64,000 nucleotides of DNA, from contig NZ_CP048405.1 in the NCBI RefSeq assembly GCF_014084125.1, forward strand, positions 2,418,001 to 2,482,000, read 5' to 3'. Positions within the stretch are counted from its first letter, which is position 1, and every line of letters starts with the position of its first letter. The DNA comes from Streptacidiphilus sp. PB12-B1b. GTDB lineage: Bacteria; Actinomycetota; Actinomycetes; Streptomycetales; Streptomycetaceae. The notes beneath the pieces were generated by a model. That model was given only the letters and a program-made list of their open reading frames with translations, was not told the origin of the DNA and searched no databases. Both the position numbers and the translations under genes were made by a program. Positions 8,293 to 17,921 of the stretch are shown here, piece after piece.

Positions 8293-9660
8293 ATGCGCAA
8301 CGGCTGGCTGGCGGAGGTCGGAGTGGACCCGCAGGCGCGGGCCCGCGAGATCGCCCGGGCGCACTCCGCGTTCGTGGCCACCCGCAGACTGCCCGCCGCC
8401 CCGGGCCTGCGGGAGGTCGTCGCCCAGTCGTGGCTGCGCTCCTCGGACGCCCAGGTCGGCCCGGACGCCGACCCGCCGGTCGCCCTGGCCGATGCCGAGC
8501 TGGCGGCCTACCGCGCCGCGCACCCGCTGGCCCGGGTCATCGGCGTGCTGCGGCAGCTGGTCGGCGCCGCCGCCGGGGACGGCGACCACCTGATGGCCGT
8601 CGCCGACGCCGACGGCCGCCTGCTGTGGGTCGAGGGCGGCCGGGCCGCCCGGGCCCGCGCGGCCCGGATGAGCTTCGTGGAGGGCGCGCTCTGGGACGAG
8701 GCCCACGCCGGGACCAACGCCCCCGGCACCGCCCTGGCCCTCGACCACGAGGTGCAGATCTTCGCGTCCGAGCACTTCCGCCCGCAGGTCCAGGCATGGA
8801 CCTGCGCCGCCGCGCCCATCCACGACCCGGCCACCGGGCGGATCCTCGGCGTGGTCGACGTCACCGGCGGCGACACCGTCGCCAGCCCGTACAGCCTGGC
8901 GCTGGTCCGGGCAGCGGCCCAGGCCGCCGAGAGCCACCTGTGGCTGCCGCGCGCACAGGGCACCGCCGCGCTGCTGGCCCTGGGGCGTGGCGAGGGCCTG
9001 CTGCGGCTCCCGGTGCCGGTCCAGGGGCCTTCGCAGGTACGGGAGTTGCGGCTGAGCAGGCGGCACGCCGAGATCCTGACCATGCTGATCCTGCATCAGA
9101 ACGGCTTGACCGGAGAGCAGTTGGCCGACCTGCTGTACCAGGACCAGACCTGCTCCACCACGTTGCGGGTCGAGCTGTCCCGACTGCGCGGCATCGTCGG
9201 CGAGTTGCTGGCCTCCCGGCCCTACCGGCTGACCCGGGAGGTCGGCGCCGACTTCCTGGACGTCGCCGCCGCGCTGCGCCGGGGCGATCTGGCCGCCGCC
9301 GTCACGGCCTACACCGGCCCGCTGCTGCCCAGTTCCGAGGCGCCCGGTGTGTGCGCCCAGCGCCAGTGGTTGGACACCCAGCTCCGCGCCGCCGCACTCA
9401 GCTGCTCCGATCCGGCGCCGGTACGGGCCTGGGCCGAGCGCGGCGGCTTCGGCGACCTCCAGGTGTGGGAGCGGCTGGCGCTGATCGCGCCCCGGCAGTC
9501 CCCGGACCGGGCTGTGGCCGCCGCCCGGGCACGGCAACTGCGCTCCGAGTACGGCCTGCTGGCGCCCGAACCACCACCTGCGCAGCCGCCCGGCTACGCT
9601 CCGTCCGCGGTGCAACCTTTGTGCAACGTGACCGGAACTAGCCTGCGGACCATCTCCTGA
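8293..9660 (+). CDS. GAF-domain transcriptional regulator of the adjacent aldehyde dehydrogenase
   Basis: 455-residue cytoplasmic regulator. The N-terminal two thirds look like the sensory part of AcoR-type regulators: REVVAQSWLRSS, then a GAF domain (about 75-220) with FVEGALWDEAHAGTNAPGTAL and ITGV-type core. There is no sigma-54 AAA+ domain; instead a winged-helix-like C-terminal region (about 255-320: LSRRHAEILTMLILHQNGLTGEQLADLLY, LRVELSRLRGIVGELL). This architecture is typically found just upstream of an aldehyde dehydrogenase plus DUF779 in actinobacteria, as here. ATG 8293 follows GGAGG at 8280-8284. The end of the gene contains the probable ALDH promoter. Confidence 0.8.
   Translation: MRNGWLAEVGVDPQARAREIARAHSAFVATRRLPAAPGLREVVAQSWLRSSDAQVGPDADPPVALADAELAAYRAAHPLARVIGVLRQLVGAAAGDGDHLMAVADADGRLLWVEGGRAARARAARMSFVEGALWDEAHAGTNAPGTALALDHEVQIFASEHFRPQVQAWTCAAAPIHDPATGRILGVVDVTGGDTVASPYSLALVRAAAQAAESHLWLPRAQGTAALLALGRGEGLLRLPVPVQGPSQVRELRLSRRHAEILTMLILHQNGLTGEQLADLLYQDQTCSTTLRVELSRLRGIVGELLASRPYRLTREVGADFLDVAAALRRGDLAAAVTAYTGPLLPSSEAPGVCAQRQWLDTQLRAAALSCSDPAPVRAWAERGGFGDLQVWERLALIAPRQSPDRAVAAARARQLRSEYGLLAPEPPPAQPPGYAPSAVQPLCNVTGTSLRTIS
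9610..9644 (+). promoter_or_regulatory. Probable aldehyde dehydrogenase promoter with GTGCAAC direct repeats
   Basis: Two identical heptamers GTGCAAC (9610-9616, 9621-9627) are spaced 11 bp start to start, one helical turn, on the same face. A -10-like TAGCCT lies at 9639-9644, placing the repeats over the -35 region, the classic position for an activator. The site is within the last codons of the GAF regulator gene and 62 nt before the ALDH start. Confidence 0.5.
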
Positions 9661-9705
9661 CCGTCCAACGGAGGGCGGCAGTCGAGACCGACGGAGGTCA
9701 CCACC

Positions 9706-11229
<1,524 letters not shown>

Positions 11230-11238
11230 GCCACGACG

Positions 11239-11661
11239 ATGGACACCTCCGAGGTCTCCCGGGTCGCGGTCACCGACGCCGCCGCCGACGTACTGCGCAC
11301 CCTGTACGCGGCCAACGGCCCGCTGATGTTCCACCAGTCGGGCGGCTGCTGCGACGGCAGCTCGCCCATGTGCTACGTCGAGGGGGAGTTCCGGACCGGC
11401 GCCTCCGACGTGCGGCTCGCCGCGCTGAGGATCGACGGCGTCCCGGAGCCGGTGACCTTCTGGATGTCCAAGGCGCAGTTCGCGCTCTGGCGCCACACCC
11501 ACCTGACGGTGGACGTGGTGCCGGGGCGCGGCGGCGGCTTCTCGCTGGAGGCCCCCGAGGGCGTGCGCTTCCTGATCCGCTCCCGGCTGCTCACCGACGC
11601 CGAGGCGACCACCCTGGACGCCCGGGACGCCGGTACCGCCCTGGACGCCCTCGATCCCTGA
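11239..11661 (+). CDS. DUF779 family protein (aldehyde-dehydrogenase partner)
   Basis: 140 residues, matching the DUF779 family with its conserved HQSGGCCDGSSPMCY cysteine motif near the N-terminus and WxxxQFxLWRHTHLTVDVVPGRGGGFSLE in the C-terminal half. The family occurs almost always directly downstream of ExaC-type aldehyde dehydrogenases; its biochemical role is not settled. Start ATG 11239 is 9 nt after the ALDH stop, consistent with one operon. The clustered Cys suggest metal or redox function, an inference. Confidence 0.85.
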   Translation: MDTSEVSRVAVTDAAADVLRTLYAANGPLMFHQSGGCCDGSSPMCYVEGEFRTGASDVRLAALRIDGVPEPVTFWMSKAQFALWRHTHLTVDVVPGRGGGFSLEAPEGVRFLIRSRLLTDAEATTLDARDAGTALDALDP

Positions 11662-11760
11662 CCCGCCGCGCACGAGCGCCGCCGGGTGCGCCGGATCCGC
11701 GTAGGGTCGGATGCGGCGCGCACCGGCGGCGCCCGACGACGGGCGGAGGGAGCAGCGGGG

Positions 11761-12657
11761 ATGGCTGGGGGAGTGCGCTCGCGGATCCGCAGGCGGGTCA
11801 ACGCCACCGTGCACGGCGACGGCATCGACCTCTCCCGCTACGACCACCCGCCGGGCGACCGGGGCCTGTTCGGTCCCGACAGCGTCGTCTGGCGGGTGCA
11901 CGGCGACCTCCCCGGCATGGTCACCGGCGGCATCGCCGCCCTGCTGCTGCAGTCGCTGCACCCGCTGGCCATCGCCGGCGTCGACCAGCACTCGGACTTC
12001 CGCAGCGACCCGCTGGGCCGACTGCACCGCACGGCCGGATTCGTCTCGGTCACCAGCTTCGGCTCGACCGAGGCGGCGGAGTCGGCGCTGGCCCGGGTGC
12101 GCCGGATCCACACGGTGGTGCGCGGCACCGCCCCGGACGGCCGCCGGTACGCGGCGGACGATCCGGAGCTGCTGCGCTGGGTCCATGTCGCCGAGTCCTG
12201 TTGCTTCCTGGCGGGCCACCAGCGCTACGGCCGGGCGCCGCTGACGTCGGCCCAGTGCGACGACTACCTCCGCGAGGCGGCCGTCGTCGCCGAGCGGCTG
12301 GGCGCCACCCGGGTGCCCGGTTCGCTCGCCGAGGTCCGCGCCTACCTGGCCGCCGTCCGGCCCGAGCTGGTCCGCTCGGAGGCGGCCGCCGAGGCGGTGC
12401 GCTTCCTGCACGGGTTCACCGGCGCGGGCGGCGACCCGGCCGAGCGGGCCGCGATCCGGCTGCTCACCAACGGCGCCGCCGACCTGCTGCCCGCGTGGGC
12501 GGCCGGAATGCTGGGCGTGCGCCGCCCGGCCCCGGTACAACTGCTGCTGGACCGCCCGGCGGTGCGGCTCCTCGGCGCGGCCATCCGCTACGGCTGCGAG
12601 CCCTCGGCGATCACCGCCACGGCCGCCGCCCGGGTCCGGGCCCGCCCGGCGTCCTGA
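11761..12657 (+). CDS. MpaB/DUF2236-family oxygenase-like protein
   Basis: 298 residues of the oxygenase MpaB family (DUF2236, related to latex-clearing protein and fungal MpaB'). Conserved segments: GPDSVVWRVHGDLPGMVTGGIAALLLQSLHPLA, DHSDFRSDPLGRLHRTAGFVSVTSFGS-like region, RVRRIHTVVRG, YAADDPELLRWVHVAESCCFLAGHQRYG. Members are usually heme-binding; the substrate here is unknown. ATG 11761 is preceded by GGAGGG at 11745-11750, preferred over an upstream in-frame start at 11686. It follows the DUF779 gene by 99 nt in the same direction, possibly an independent unit. Confidence 0.8.
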   Translation: MAGGVRSRIRRRVNATVHGDGIDLSRYDHPPGDRGLFGPDSVVWRVHGDLPGMVTGGIAALLLQSLHPLAIAGVDQHSDFRSDPLGRLHRTAGFVSVTSFGSTEAAESALARVRRIHTVVRGTAPDGRRYAADDPELLRWVHVAESCCFLAGHQRYGRAPLTSAQCDDYLREAAVVAERLGATRVPGSLAEVRAYLAAVRPELVRSEAAAEAVRFLHGFTGAGGDPAERAAIRLLTNGAADLLPAWAAGMLGVRRPAPVQLLLDRPAVRLLGAAIRYGCEPSAITATAAARVRARPAS

Positions 12658-12735
12658 CCACAGGTGCGGGCGGGACGCGTGGGCCACTCGGCGGTTCCGG
12701 TGCACCCGTGCGCATCCCGCAGCGCCCTGCCTCTG

Positions 12736-12763
12736 CCGGATGGCGGCCATCCGGGCCTACCAT
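12736..12763 (+). promoter_or_regulatory. Promoter-like element with CCGGATGG inverted repeat
   Basis: Perfect dyad CCGGATGG (12736-12743), CGG spacer, CCATCCGG (12747-12754), followed by a -10-like TACCAT at 12758-12763. It lies in the 201-bp gap before the APC permease gene. The dyad sits where a repressor would block the -35/-10 region. Confidence 0.4.
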
Positions 12764-12858
12764 CCGTTCACTGACCTGGTCCAGAAATCAAGATGCCAGG
12801 CCGGCGCCGCGCTCTGCCGTCCGCGCCCCGGTCCGACCGCGAAAGGCACTGGTCCACG

Positions 12859-14406
12859 ATGAGCTCACCGCTCGACCCGCTCCCCTCCGTCACCACCTCC
12901 GGCTCGGGTGCCGGGGAGAAGGGCCTGAAGAGCAACGCGCTCGGTCTGTTCTCCTCGGTCGCCATCGGGCTCGCCTCCACCGCGCCCGCCTACAGCCTCG
13001 CCGCGACCCTCGGCCTGATCGTCGCCGGAGTGGGCCTGCAGGCGCCGATCATCACCATCCTGGCGTTCATCCCGATGCTGCTGATCGCCTACGCGTACAA
13101 GGAACTGAACGAGATCGACCCGGACTGCGGCACCACCTTCGCCTGGGGGGCGCGCGCCTTCGGGCCGCGCACCGGGTGGATGGGCGGCTGGGGCATCATC
13201 ATCGCGGACGTGATCGTGATGGCCAACCTGGCGCAGATCGCCGGCGCCTACGGCTTCCAGCTGTTCGGCTTCCCGGGGCTGGCCGGCAGCACCCTGTGGA
13301 CCACGGTCGCGGGCGTCATCTGGATCGTGGTGATGACGGCGATCTGCTACGTCGGCATCGAGGTCTCGGCGGCGCTGCAGCGCTGGCTGCTGTGCGTCGA
13401 GGTGTTCATGCTGGCGGTGTTCTCGATCACCGCCCTGGTCAAGGCGTACTCGGGCAACGCCCCGGCGGGCTCGCTGCACATCGCCGGCTCCTGGTTCAAC
13501 CCCTTCGACGTCGGCTCGGCCGGCGCCTTCACCTCGGGCATCCTGGCGGCCGTGTTCATCTACTGGGGCTGGGACACCGCCGTCTCGGTCAACGAGGAGA
13601 CCGAGGACAAGGAGACCACGCCCGGGCGCGCCGCCGTCATCTCCACCGTGCTGCTGCTGATCATCTACGCGCTGGTGTCCACCTCGGCGCAGGCGTTCGC
13701 CGGGGTCGGCACCAAGGGCATCGGCCTGGCCAACCCCAACAACTCCGGGGACGTCCTCTCCGGCCTGGGCAGCGCGGTCTTCGGCACCCACGGCTTCGGC
13801 TACTTCGAGGCCAAGCTGCTGATCTTCATGGTGCTGACCTCCTCGGCGGCCTCCACCCAGACGACCATCCTGCCCACCGCCCGCACCAGCTTCTCGATGG
13901 CCGTGCACAAGGCCATCCCGGCCAAGTTCGGCGAGGTGCACCGCAGGTTCCTCACCCCGACCTGGTCCACCGTGGCCATGGGCCTGGTCTCGATCGCCTT
14001 CTACGTGCTGCTGGTCAAGGTCAGCAGCAACGTGCTCTCCGACTCCATCTCCTCGGTCGGCCTGGGCATCGCCTTCTACTACGGGCTGACCGGCTTCTGC
14101 TGCGTCTGGTACTTCCGCAAGGTGCTCACCCGCAGCGCCAAGGACCTCTGGCTCAAGGGCATCCTGCCGGGCCTCGGCGGCCTGATGCTGCTGTACTTCT
14201 TCTGCTACGCGGCCTTCGACGTCTACGCCGACCCCAACTACGGCTTCACCTCGGTGAACCTGCCGATCGTCGGCGACACCGGCGGGGTGACCGTCATCGG
14301 CGTCGGCTCGCTGGTGCTGGGTCTGGTGCTGATGCTCATCCAGTGGGCGGTGCAGGGCTCCTGGTTCCGCAACCCCGACATCCAGGTGAGCGCCGCCGAG
14401 CGCTGA
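12859..14406 (+). CDS. APC-superfamily amino acid/polyamine permease
   Basis: 515-residue inner-membrane transporter with about 12 predicted helices. The start GLFSSVAIGLASTAPAYSLAATLG matches the APC substrate-binding helix 1 pattern, and FIYWGWDTAVSVNEETEDKETTPGRAAVIST is the typical helix 6-7 region. Substrate is likely an amino acid, amine or related organic ion; it cannot be narrowed from sequence alone. ATG 12859 is chosen (GAAAGG upstream at 12841); an in-frame ATG at 12793 gives an extra Arg/Pro-rich 22 residues of low plausibility. Transcription ends at a strong hairpin 14453-14484. Confidence 0.9.
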   Translation: MSSPLDPLPSVTTSGSGAGEKGLKSNALGLFSSVAIGLASTAPAYSLAATLGLIVAGVGLQAPIITILAFIPMLLIAYAYKELNEIDPDCGTTFAWGARAFGPRTGWMGGWGIIIADVIVMANLAQIAGAYGFQLFGFPGLAGSTLWTTVAGVIWIVVMTAICYVGIEVSAALQRWLLCVEVFMLAVFSITALVKAYSGNAPAGSLHIAGSWFNPFDVGSAGAFTSGILAAVFIYWGWDTAVSVNEETEDKETTPGRAAVISTVLLLIIYALVSTSAQAFAGVGTKGIGLANPNNSGDVLSGLGSAVFGTHGFGYFEAKLLIFMVLTSSAASTQTTILPTARTSFSMAVHKAIPAKFGEVHRRFLTPTWSTVAMGLVSIAFYVLLVKVSSNVLSDSISSVGLGIAFYYGLTGFCCVWYFRKVLTRSAKDLWLKGILPGLGGLMLLYFFCYAAFDVYADPNYGFTSVNLPIVGDTGGVTVIGVGSLVLGLVLMLIQWAVQGSWFRNPDIQVSAAER

Positions 14407-14452
14407 CCCCGCGCCGGACCCGCGCCGACCCCGCCGTTCCCGCGCCGAACCG

Positions 14453-14484
14453 ATCCGGGCGCACGCCGCTGCGTGCGCCCGGAT
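14453..14484 (+). terminator. Strong hairpin terminator after the APC permease
   Basis: Perfect 14-bp stem ATCCGGGCGCACGC / GCGTGCGCCCGGAT with a CGCT tetraloop, 46 nt after the permease stop and just before the marR promoter. There is no U-run, as usual in streptomycetes. Confidence 0.85.
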
Positions 14485-14496
14485 TCGTGCGCCCTC

Positions 14497-14533
14497 TGGA
14501 CAGTTAGCTCTTATCAAGAGTTAAAATTACGGT
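14497..14533 (+). promoter_or_regulatory. marR-drrAB promoter with MarR-type operator; leaderless start
   Basis: A -35-like TGGACA (14497-14502) and a -10 TAAAAT (14522-14527) are separated by 19 bp; the predicted first transcribed base is A14534, the A of the MarR ATG, so the message would be leaderless. Between them is an inverted repeat TTAGCTCTT-ATC-AAGAGTTAA (14504-14524, 8 of 9 bases matched), the expected type and position for autoregulation. The stretch is strikingly AT-rich. Confidence 0.65.
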
Positions 14534-14989
14534 ATGGCTGAGGCTGAACTGCCTGATGATCTCGGTGAGCTGCTGGTCGGCATCCACCGGGTGGTCCGCC
14601 GCAGGCTGCGGCAGGATCTGGACGGCCCGCGGCTGCGCGGCGCGCAGGTGGAGCTGATGCGGCTGGTCGCGGCCCGCCCCGGGATCGGGGTGTCCGCCGC
14701 GGCCAAGGAGCTGCACCTGGCCGGGAATTCGGTCTCCACGCTGGTCAACCAGCTGGTCGCGGCCGGTCTGCTGGTGCGCCGGACGGATCCGCAGGACCGC
14801 CGGGCCGTGAATCTGACGGTCACCCCGGCCGCCGCCGAGCGGCTGGTCGACTGGGACGCCCGCCGCAGCGAACTGGTGCGGCGACAGGTCGCCGGGCTGT
14901 CCGAGCAGGACCGGGCGGCCATCGCCGGGGCCGTTCCCGCACTGCGCAGGCTCGCCGAGAGCCTGCACGAAGAGTTGGAGGGGGCATGA
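14534..14989 (+). CDS. MarR-family regulator of the downstream ABC exporter
   Basis: 151 residues with a MarR winged-helix core: GVSAAAKELHLAGNSVSTLVNQLVAAGLLVRRTDPQDRRAVNLTVT (about 55-100), the DPQDRRA wing being typical. It overlaps the ABC ATPase by ATGA, so it is the first gene of a regulator-ATPase-permease operon. It probably represses its own promoter through the palindrome 14504-14524 and is released by a compound the exporter removes (inference). No Shine-Dalgarno is visible, consistent with a leaderless mRNA. Confidence 0.88.
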   Translation: MAEAELPDDLGELLVGIHRVVRRRLRQDLDGPRLRGAQVELMRLVAARPGIGVSAAAKELHLAGNSVSTLVNQLVAAGLLVRRTDPQDRRAVNLTVTPAAAERLVDWDARRSELVRRQVAGLSEQDRAAIAGAVPALRRLAESLHEELEGA

Positions 14990-15873
14990 CCACAGACCAG
15001 TCCACCGCCGTACAGCCGTCCGGCGTCGACCCGGGGAGCGCCTCACCGCAGGACGCCGCCGTGCAGTGCACCGGCCTGGAGTACGCCTTCGGCGACACCC
15101 GGGCCGTCGACCGGCTCGACCTGACCGTGCGCACCGGGGAGATCTTCGGCCTGCTCGGCCCCAACGGCGCGGGCAAGACCACCGCCATCCGGGCCATCAC
15201 CACGCTGCTGCCGGTCCCGGTCGGCATGATCAAGGTGTTCGGGGCCGACGTCGCCGAGGACAAGATGTCCGTCCGCCGACTCCTCGGCTACGTCCCGCAG
15301 CAGCTCTCCGCCGACTCCGGCCTCACCGGCCGGGAGAACGTCGCGTTGTTCGCCCGGGTGTACGACGTGCCCCGCCGGGAGCGCGCGGCCCGGGTCGCCG
15401 AGGCGCTGGAGGCGGTCGCCCTGACCGACGCCGCCGACCGGCTCGCCGGAACCTTCTCCGGCGGCATGGTCCGCCGCCTGGAGCTGGCACAGGCCCTGGT
15501 CAGCGCGCCCCGACTGCTGATCCTGGACGAGCCCACCATCGGCCTGGACCCGATCGCCCGCACCAGCGTCTGGGACCGCATCAGCGAGATCAAGGACGCC
15601 ACTGGAATGACCGTCCTGGTCACCACCCACTACATGGAGGAGGCCGAGCTGTACTGCGACCGGGTGGCGCTGATGCACCGCGGCCGCGTCCGCGCCCTGG
15701 GCACCCCGGACCAGCTCAAGGCCGACCTGCCCGGGGAGTCCACGGCTCCCACCCTGGAGGACGTCTTCCGCCACTACGCGGGCAGCGACCTCCAGGGCGC
15801 CGACGGCCAGTCCGATGGAGAGGATTTCCGCGATGTCCGCCGTACCCGCAACACCGCGAACCGTGTCCGCTGA
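14986..15873 (+). CDS. ABC exporter ATP-binding protein, DrrA-like
   Basis: 295 residues. ATPase with Walker A GPNGAGKTT, Q-loop VPQQLS, signature FSGGMVRRLELAQAL, Walker B LLILDEPTIGLDP and the H-loop His in VTTHYMEEAE. The C-terminal region (TLEDVFRHYAGSDL) is of the daunorubicin-resistance DrrA type. Paired with the ABC-2 permease that follows, it would export a hydrophobic compound. The signature motif reads SGGM instead of SGGQ, as in many DrrA homologs. It starts within the marR stop (ATGA) and runs 41 nt into the permease gene. Confidence 0.92.
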   Translation: MTTDQSTAVQPSGVDPGSASPQDAAVQCTGLEYAFGDTRAVDRLDLTVRTGEIFGLLGPNGAGKTTAIRAITTLLPVPVGMIKVFGADVAEDKMSVRRLLGYVPQQLSADSGLTGRENVALFARVYDVPRRERAARVAEALEAVALTDAADRLAGTFSGGMVRRLELAQALVSAPRLLILDEPTIGLDPIARTSVWDRISEIKDATGMTVLVTTHYMEEAELYCDRVALMHRGRVRALGTPDQLKADLPGESTAPTLEDVFRHYAGSDLQGADGQSDGEDFRDVRRTRNTANRVR

Positions 15874-16732
15874 GGCCGCCGCCGCCGCCGTCGGACCGGC
15901 CGCCGCGACCCGCCCCGGCTCCGCTCCGGCGCTGACCCTGCTGCTCACCCCGCCCCGGGCGCGGACCGGCTGGCGGGTCGTCCCGGCCCGGGTCGGCGCG
16001 ATGTGCATCGTGGAGCTGCAGAAGCTGCGCCACGACCGCACCGAGCTGTACACCCGGGCGATCCAGCCTGCCCTGTGGCTGCTGATCTACGGGGAGACCT
16101 TCACCCGGCTGCATGCGATACCCACCGGCGGCATCCCCTACCTGGACTTCCTCGCCCCGGGGATCATCGCCCAGTCGGCCATGTTCATCGCCATCTTCTA
16201 CGGCATCATGATCATCTGGGAGCGGGACGCCGGCGTCCTCACCAAGCTGCTGGTCACCCCCACCCCCAGGGCCGCGCTGATCACCGGCAAGGCGTTCGCC
16301 GCCGGGGTCAAGGCCACCATCCAGGCGGTGGTGGTGGTCGTCATCGCCGCGATCCTCGGCGTCGGCCTCACCTGGAACCCGCTCAAGCTGATCGCGGTCG
16401 CCCTGGTCGTCATCCTCGGCGGGGCCTTCTTCTCCTGCCTGTCGATGACCATCGCCGGGATCGTGCTCACCCGCGACCGGCTGATGGGCATAGGCCAGGC
16501 GATCACGATGCCGTTGTTCTTCAGCTCCAGCGCGCTCTACCCGGTCAGCGTCATGCCCGGCTGGCTGCAGGCCATCAGCAAGTGCAACCCGCTCAGCTAC
16601 CAGGTGGACGCCCTGCGCGGGCTGCTGCTGGGCACCCCGGCGCACCTGGGGACGGACTTCGCGGTGCTGGCCGGTGCGGCGCTGCTGGGCATCCTGGCCG
16701 CCTCCGCGCTGCTGGGCCGACTGGCCAAGTAG
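15833..16732 (+). CDS. ABC-2 type permease, DrrB-like
   Basis: 299 residues with six predicted helices, ABC-2 membrane family. An Ala-rich cytoplasmic N-terminus of about 45 residues precedes the elbow helix (MCIVELQKLRHDRTELYTRAIQPALWLLIYGETF). The segment FFSSSALYPVSVMPGWLQAISKCNPLSYQVDALRGLLLG is the classic DrrB-type C-terminal signature. ATG 15833 has GGAGAGG at 15817-15823; ATG 15815 is a weaker alternative. It overlaps the ATPase gene and forms the exporter with it. Confidence 0.9.
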   Translation: MSAVPATPRTVSAEAAAAAVGPAAATRPGSAPALTLLLTPPRARTGWRVVPARVGAMCIVELQKLRHDRTELYTRAIQPALWLLIYGETFTRLHAIPTGGIPYLDFLAPGIIAQSAMFIAIFYGIMIIWERDAGVLTKLLVTPTPRAALITGKAFAAGVKATIQAVVVVVIAAILGVGLTWNPLKLIAVALVVILGGAFFSCLSMTIAGIVLTRDRLMGIGQAITMPLFFSSSALYPVSVMPGWLQAISKCNPLSYQVDALRGLLLGTPAHLGTDFAVLAGAALLGILAASALLGRLAK

Positions 16733-16734
16733 CC

Positions 16735-16799
16735 GCCGCCGGAAGCGAGCCGCCGGAAGCGAGCCGCCGGAAGCGAGCCGCCGGAAGCGAGCCGCCGGA
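16735..16799. repeat. 14-bp tandem repeat (about 4.6 copies) between convergent genes
   Basis: Four perfect copies of GCCGCCGGAAGCGA and a partial fifth, starting right after the permease stop. The unit is not a multiple of three and lies outside genes. Nothing else is seen in the 105 bp between the permease and the convergent LLM gene. Confidence 0.9.
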
Positions 16800-16837
16800 G
16801 GGGAGGCGCCGGGCGGCCGCCGCCGTCCGTGCGGCCG

Positions 16838-17830
16838 CTACCGCGGGGCGAGCCGGGGGAGGACCGCGTCGGCGAACAGCCGCAGGCTCTCCCAGCCCGC
16901 CTCCACCGGCATCCCGCCGCACAGCGGGTGCAGCAGCAGGCTGCCGAGCGGCCCCGCCTGCCGGGCCTCCTCCAGGCACTGATCCGGGGTCAGGCAGCTG
17001 TAGATCCCCTCGGCGCGCAGCTCGGCGGGGGTCCGTGCGGCCGAGCGGACCACCGACTCCACCGCCGACGTCTGCCAGCCCGCGTACGTCCGGGCCTCGT
17101 GCAGGAAGTGCTCGCCGTAGCGCTCCCAGGCCTTCTCCGGGTCCTCGGTGCAGTGGATCATCCGGGTCCGCTCGGGCGGCAGCAGCGCGAAGCCGTCCCG
17201 CAGGCCCGCCGCCGCAGCCAGCTCGTCGTAGTAGCCGACCAGCTCCGGCAGGTGGGCGGCGACGAACAGCGGCAGGCCCAGCCGGACCGCCCGCCGCGCG
17301 GCGACCCGCGAGGAGCCGCCGACCATCAGCGCCGGATGCGGCCGGGTGAGCGGCGGCGGGGTGATCCGCACCGTCCGCCCCCGGTACGCGAAGGGCTCCC
17401 CGGTCCACGCCGCCAGCAGCGCGGCCAGCACCTCGTCCTGGGCCCGGCCGCGCTCCGACCACTCCCGGCCGAGCAGCGCGTACTCCTCGGGCCTGTAGCC
17501 GATCCCGGCGACCACGGTCAGCCGACCGCCGCCGAGGTGGTCCAGTACGGCCAGATCCTCGGCCAGCCGCAGCGGATCGTACAGCGGGGTGATGACCGCG
17601 CAGAGCATCACCGCGATCCGCCTGGTCGCGCCGAACAGCGCCCCGGCGGTGATCAGCGGCGAGGGGCTCCAGCCGTCGTCGGCGCCGTGGTGCTCCTCCA
17701 GGCTGATCAGGTCGAAGCCCCGGGCGTCCGCGAAGGCGGCCATCTCCACCGTGGCCCGGTAGCGGGCGGCGATCCCGTCCCGGTCAAGCCCGGGCGCGAC
17801 CTGGTTGAACCGCAGCGTCGTCACCGTCAC
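16838..17830 (-). CDS. LLM-class flavin-dependent oxidoreductase
   Basis: 330-residue TIM-barrel of the bacterial luciferase-like family (FMN or F420 dependent). Motifs: VTTLRFNQVAPG start, FDLISLEEHHGADDGWSPSPL, TRRIAVMLCAVITPLYDPLRLAEDLAVLDHLGGGRLTVVAGIGYRPEEYALLG, and PALMVGGSSRVAARRAVRLG. The substrate is unknown. GTG 17830 is chosen because GGAGGT precedes it by 6 nt; an in-frame ATG at 17878 adds 16 unlikely residues. Monocistronic by position, convergent with the ABC permease. Confidence 0.85.
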   Translation of the reverse strand: MTVTTLRFNQVAPGLDRDGIAARYRATVEMAAFADARGFDLISLEEHHGADDGWSPSPLITAGALFGATRRIAVMLCAVITPLYDPLRLAEDLAVLDHLGGGRLTVVAGIGYRPEEYALLGREWSERGRAQDEVLAALLAAWTGEPFAYRGRTVRITPPPLTRPHPALMVGGSSRVAARRAVRLGLPLFVAAHLPELVGYYDELAAAAGLRDGFALLPPERTRMIHCTEDPEKAWERYGEHFLHEARTYAGWQTSAVESVVRSAARTPAELRAEGIYSCLTPDQCLEEARQAGPLGSLLLHPLCGGMPVEAGWESLRLFADAVLPRLAPR

Positions 17831-17921
17831 CGGGACACCTCCAGCTGACGCACCGTCATCTACGGTCAGGGGTACCACGCCTGACCGGCATCCGGAAGTG
17901 CCGTGCCGCCCGCGCGGGCGG

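Noticed and set aside
6060..8381. A 773-codon minus-strand open frame
   Set aside because: Crosses several small genes and the SCO6880-like gene in antisense; no recognisable protein.
11686..11760. Longer N-terminus of the MpaB-like protein
   Set aside because: Arg/Gly-rich, no Shine-Dalgarno; ATG 11761 has GGAGGG at good spacing.
16735..16799. Possible CRISPR array
   Set aside because: Repeats are directly adjacent 14-mers with no spacers; no cas genes in the window.
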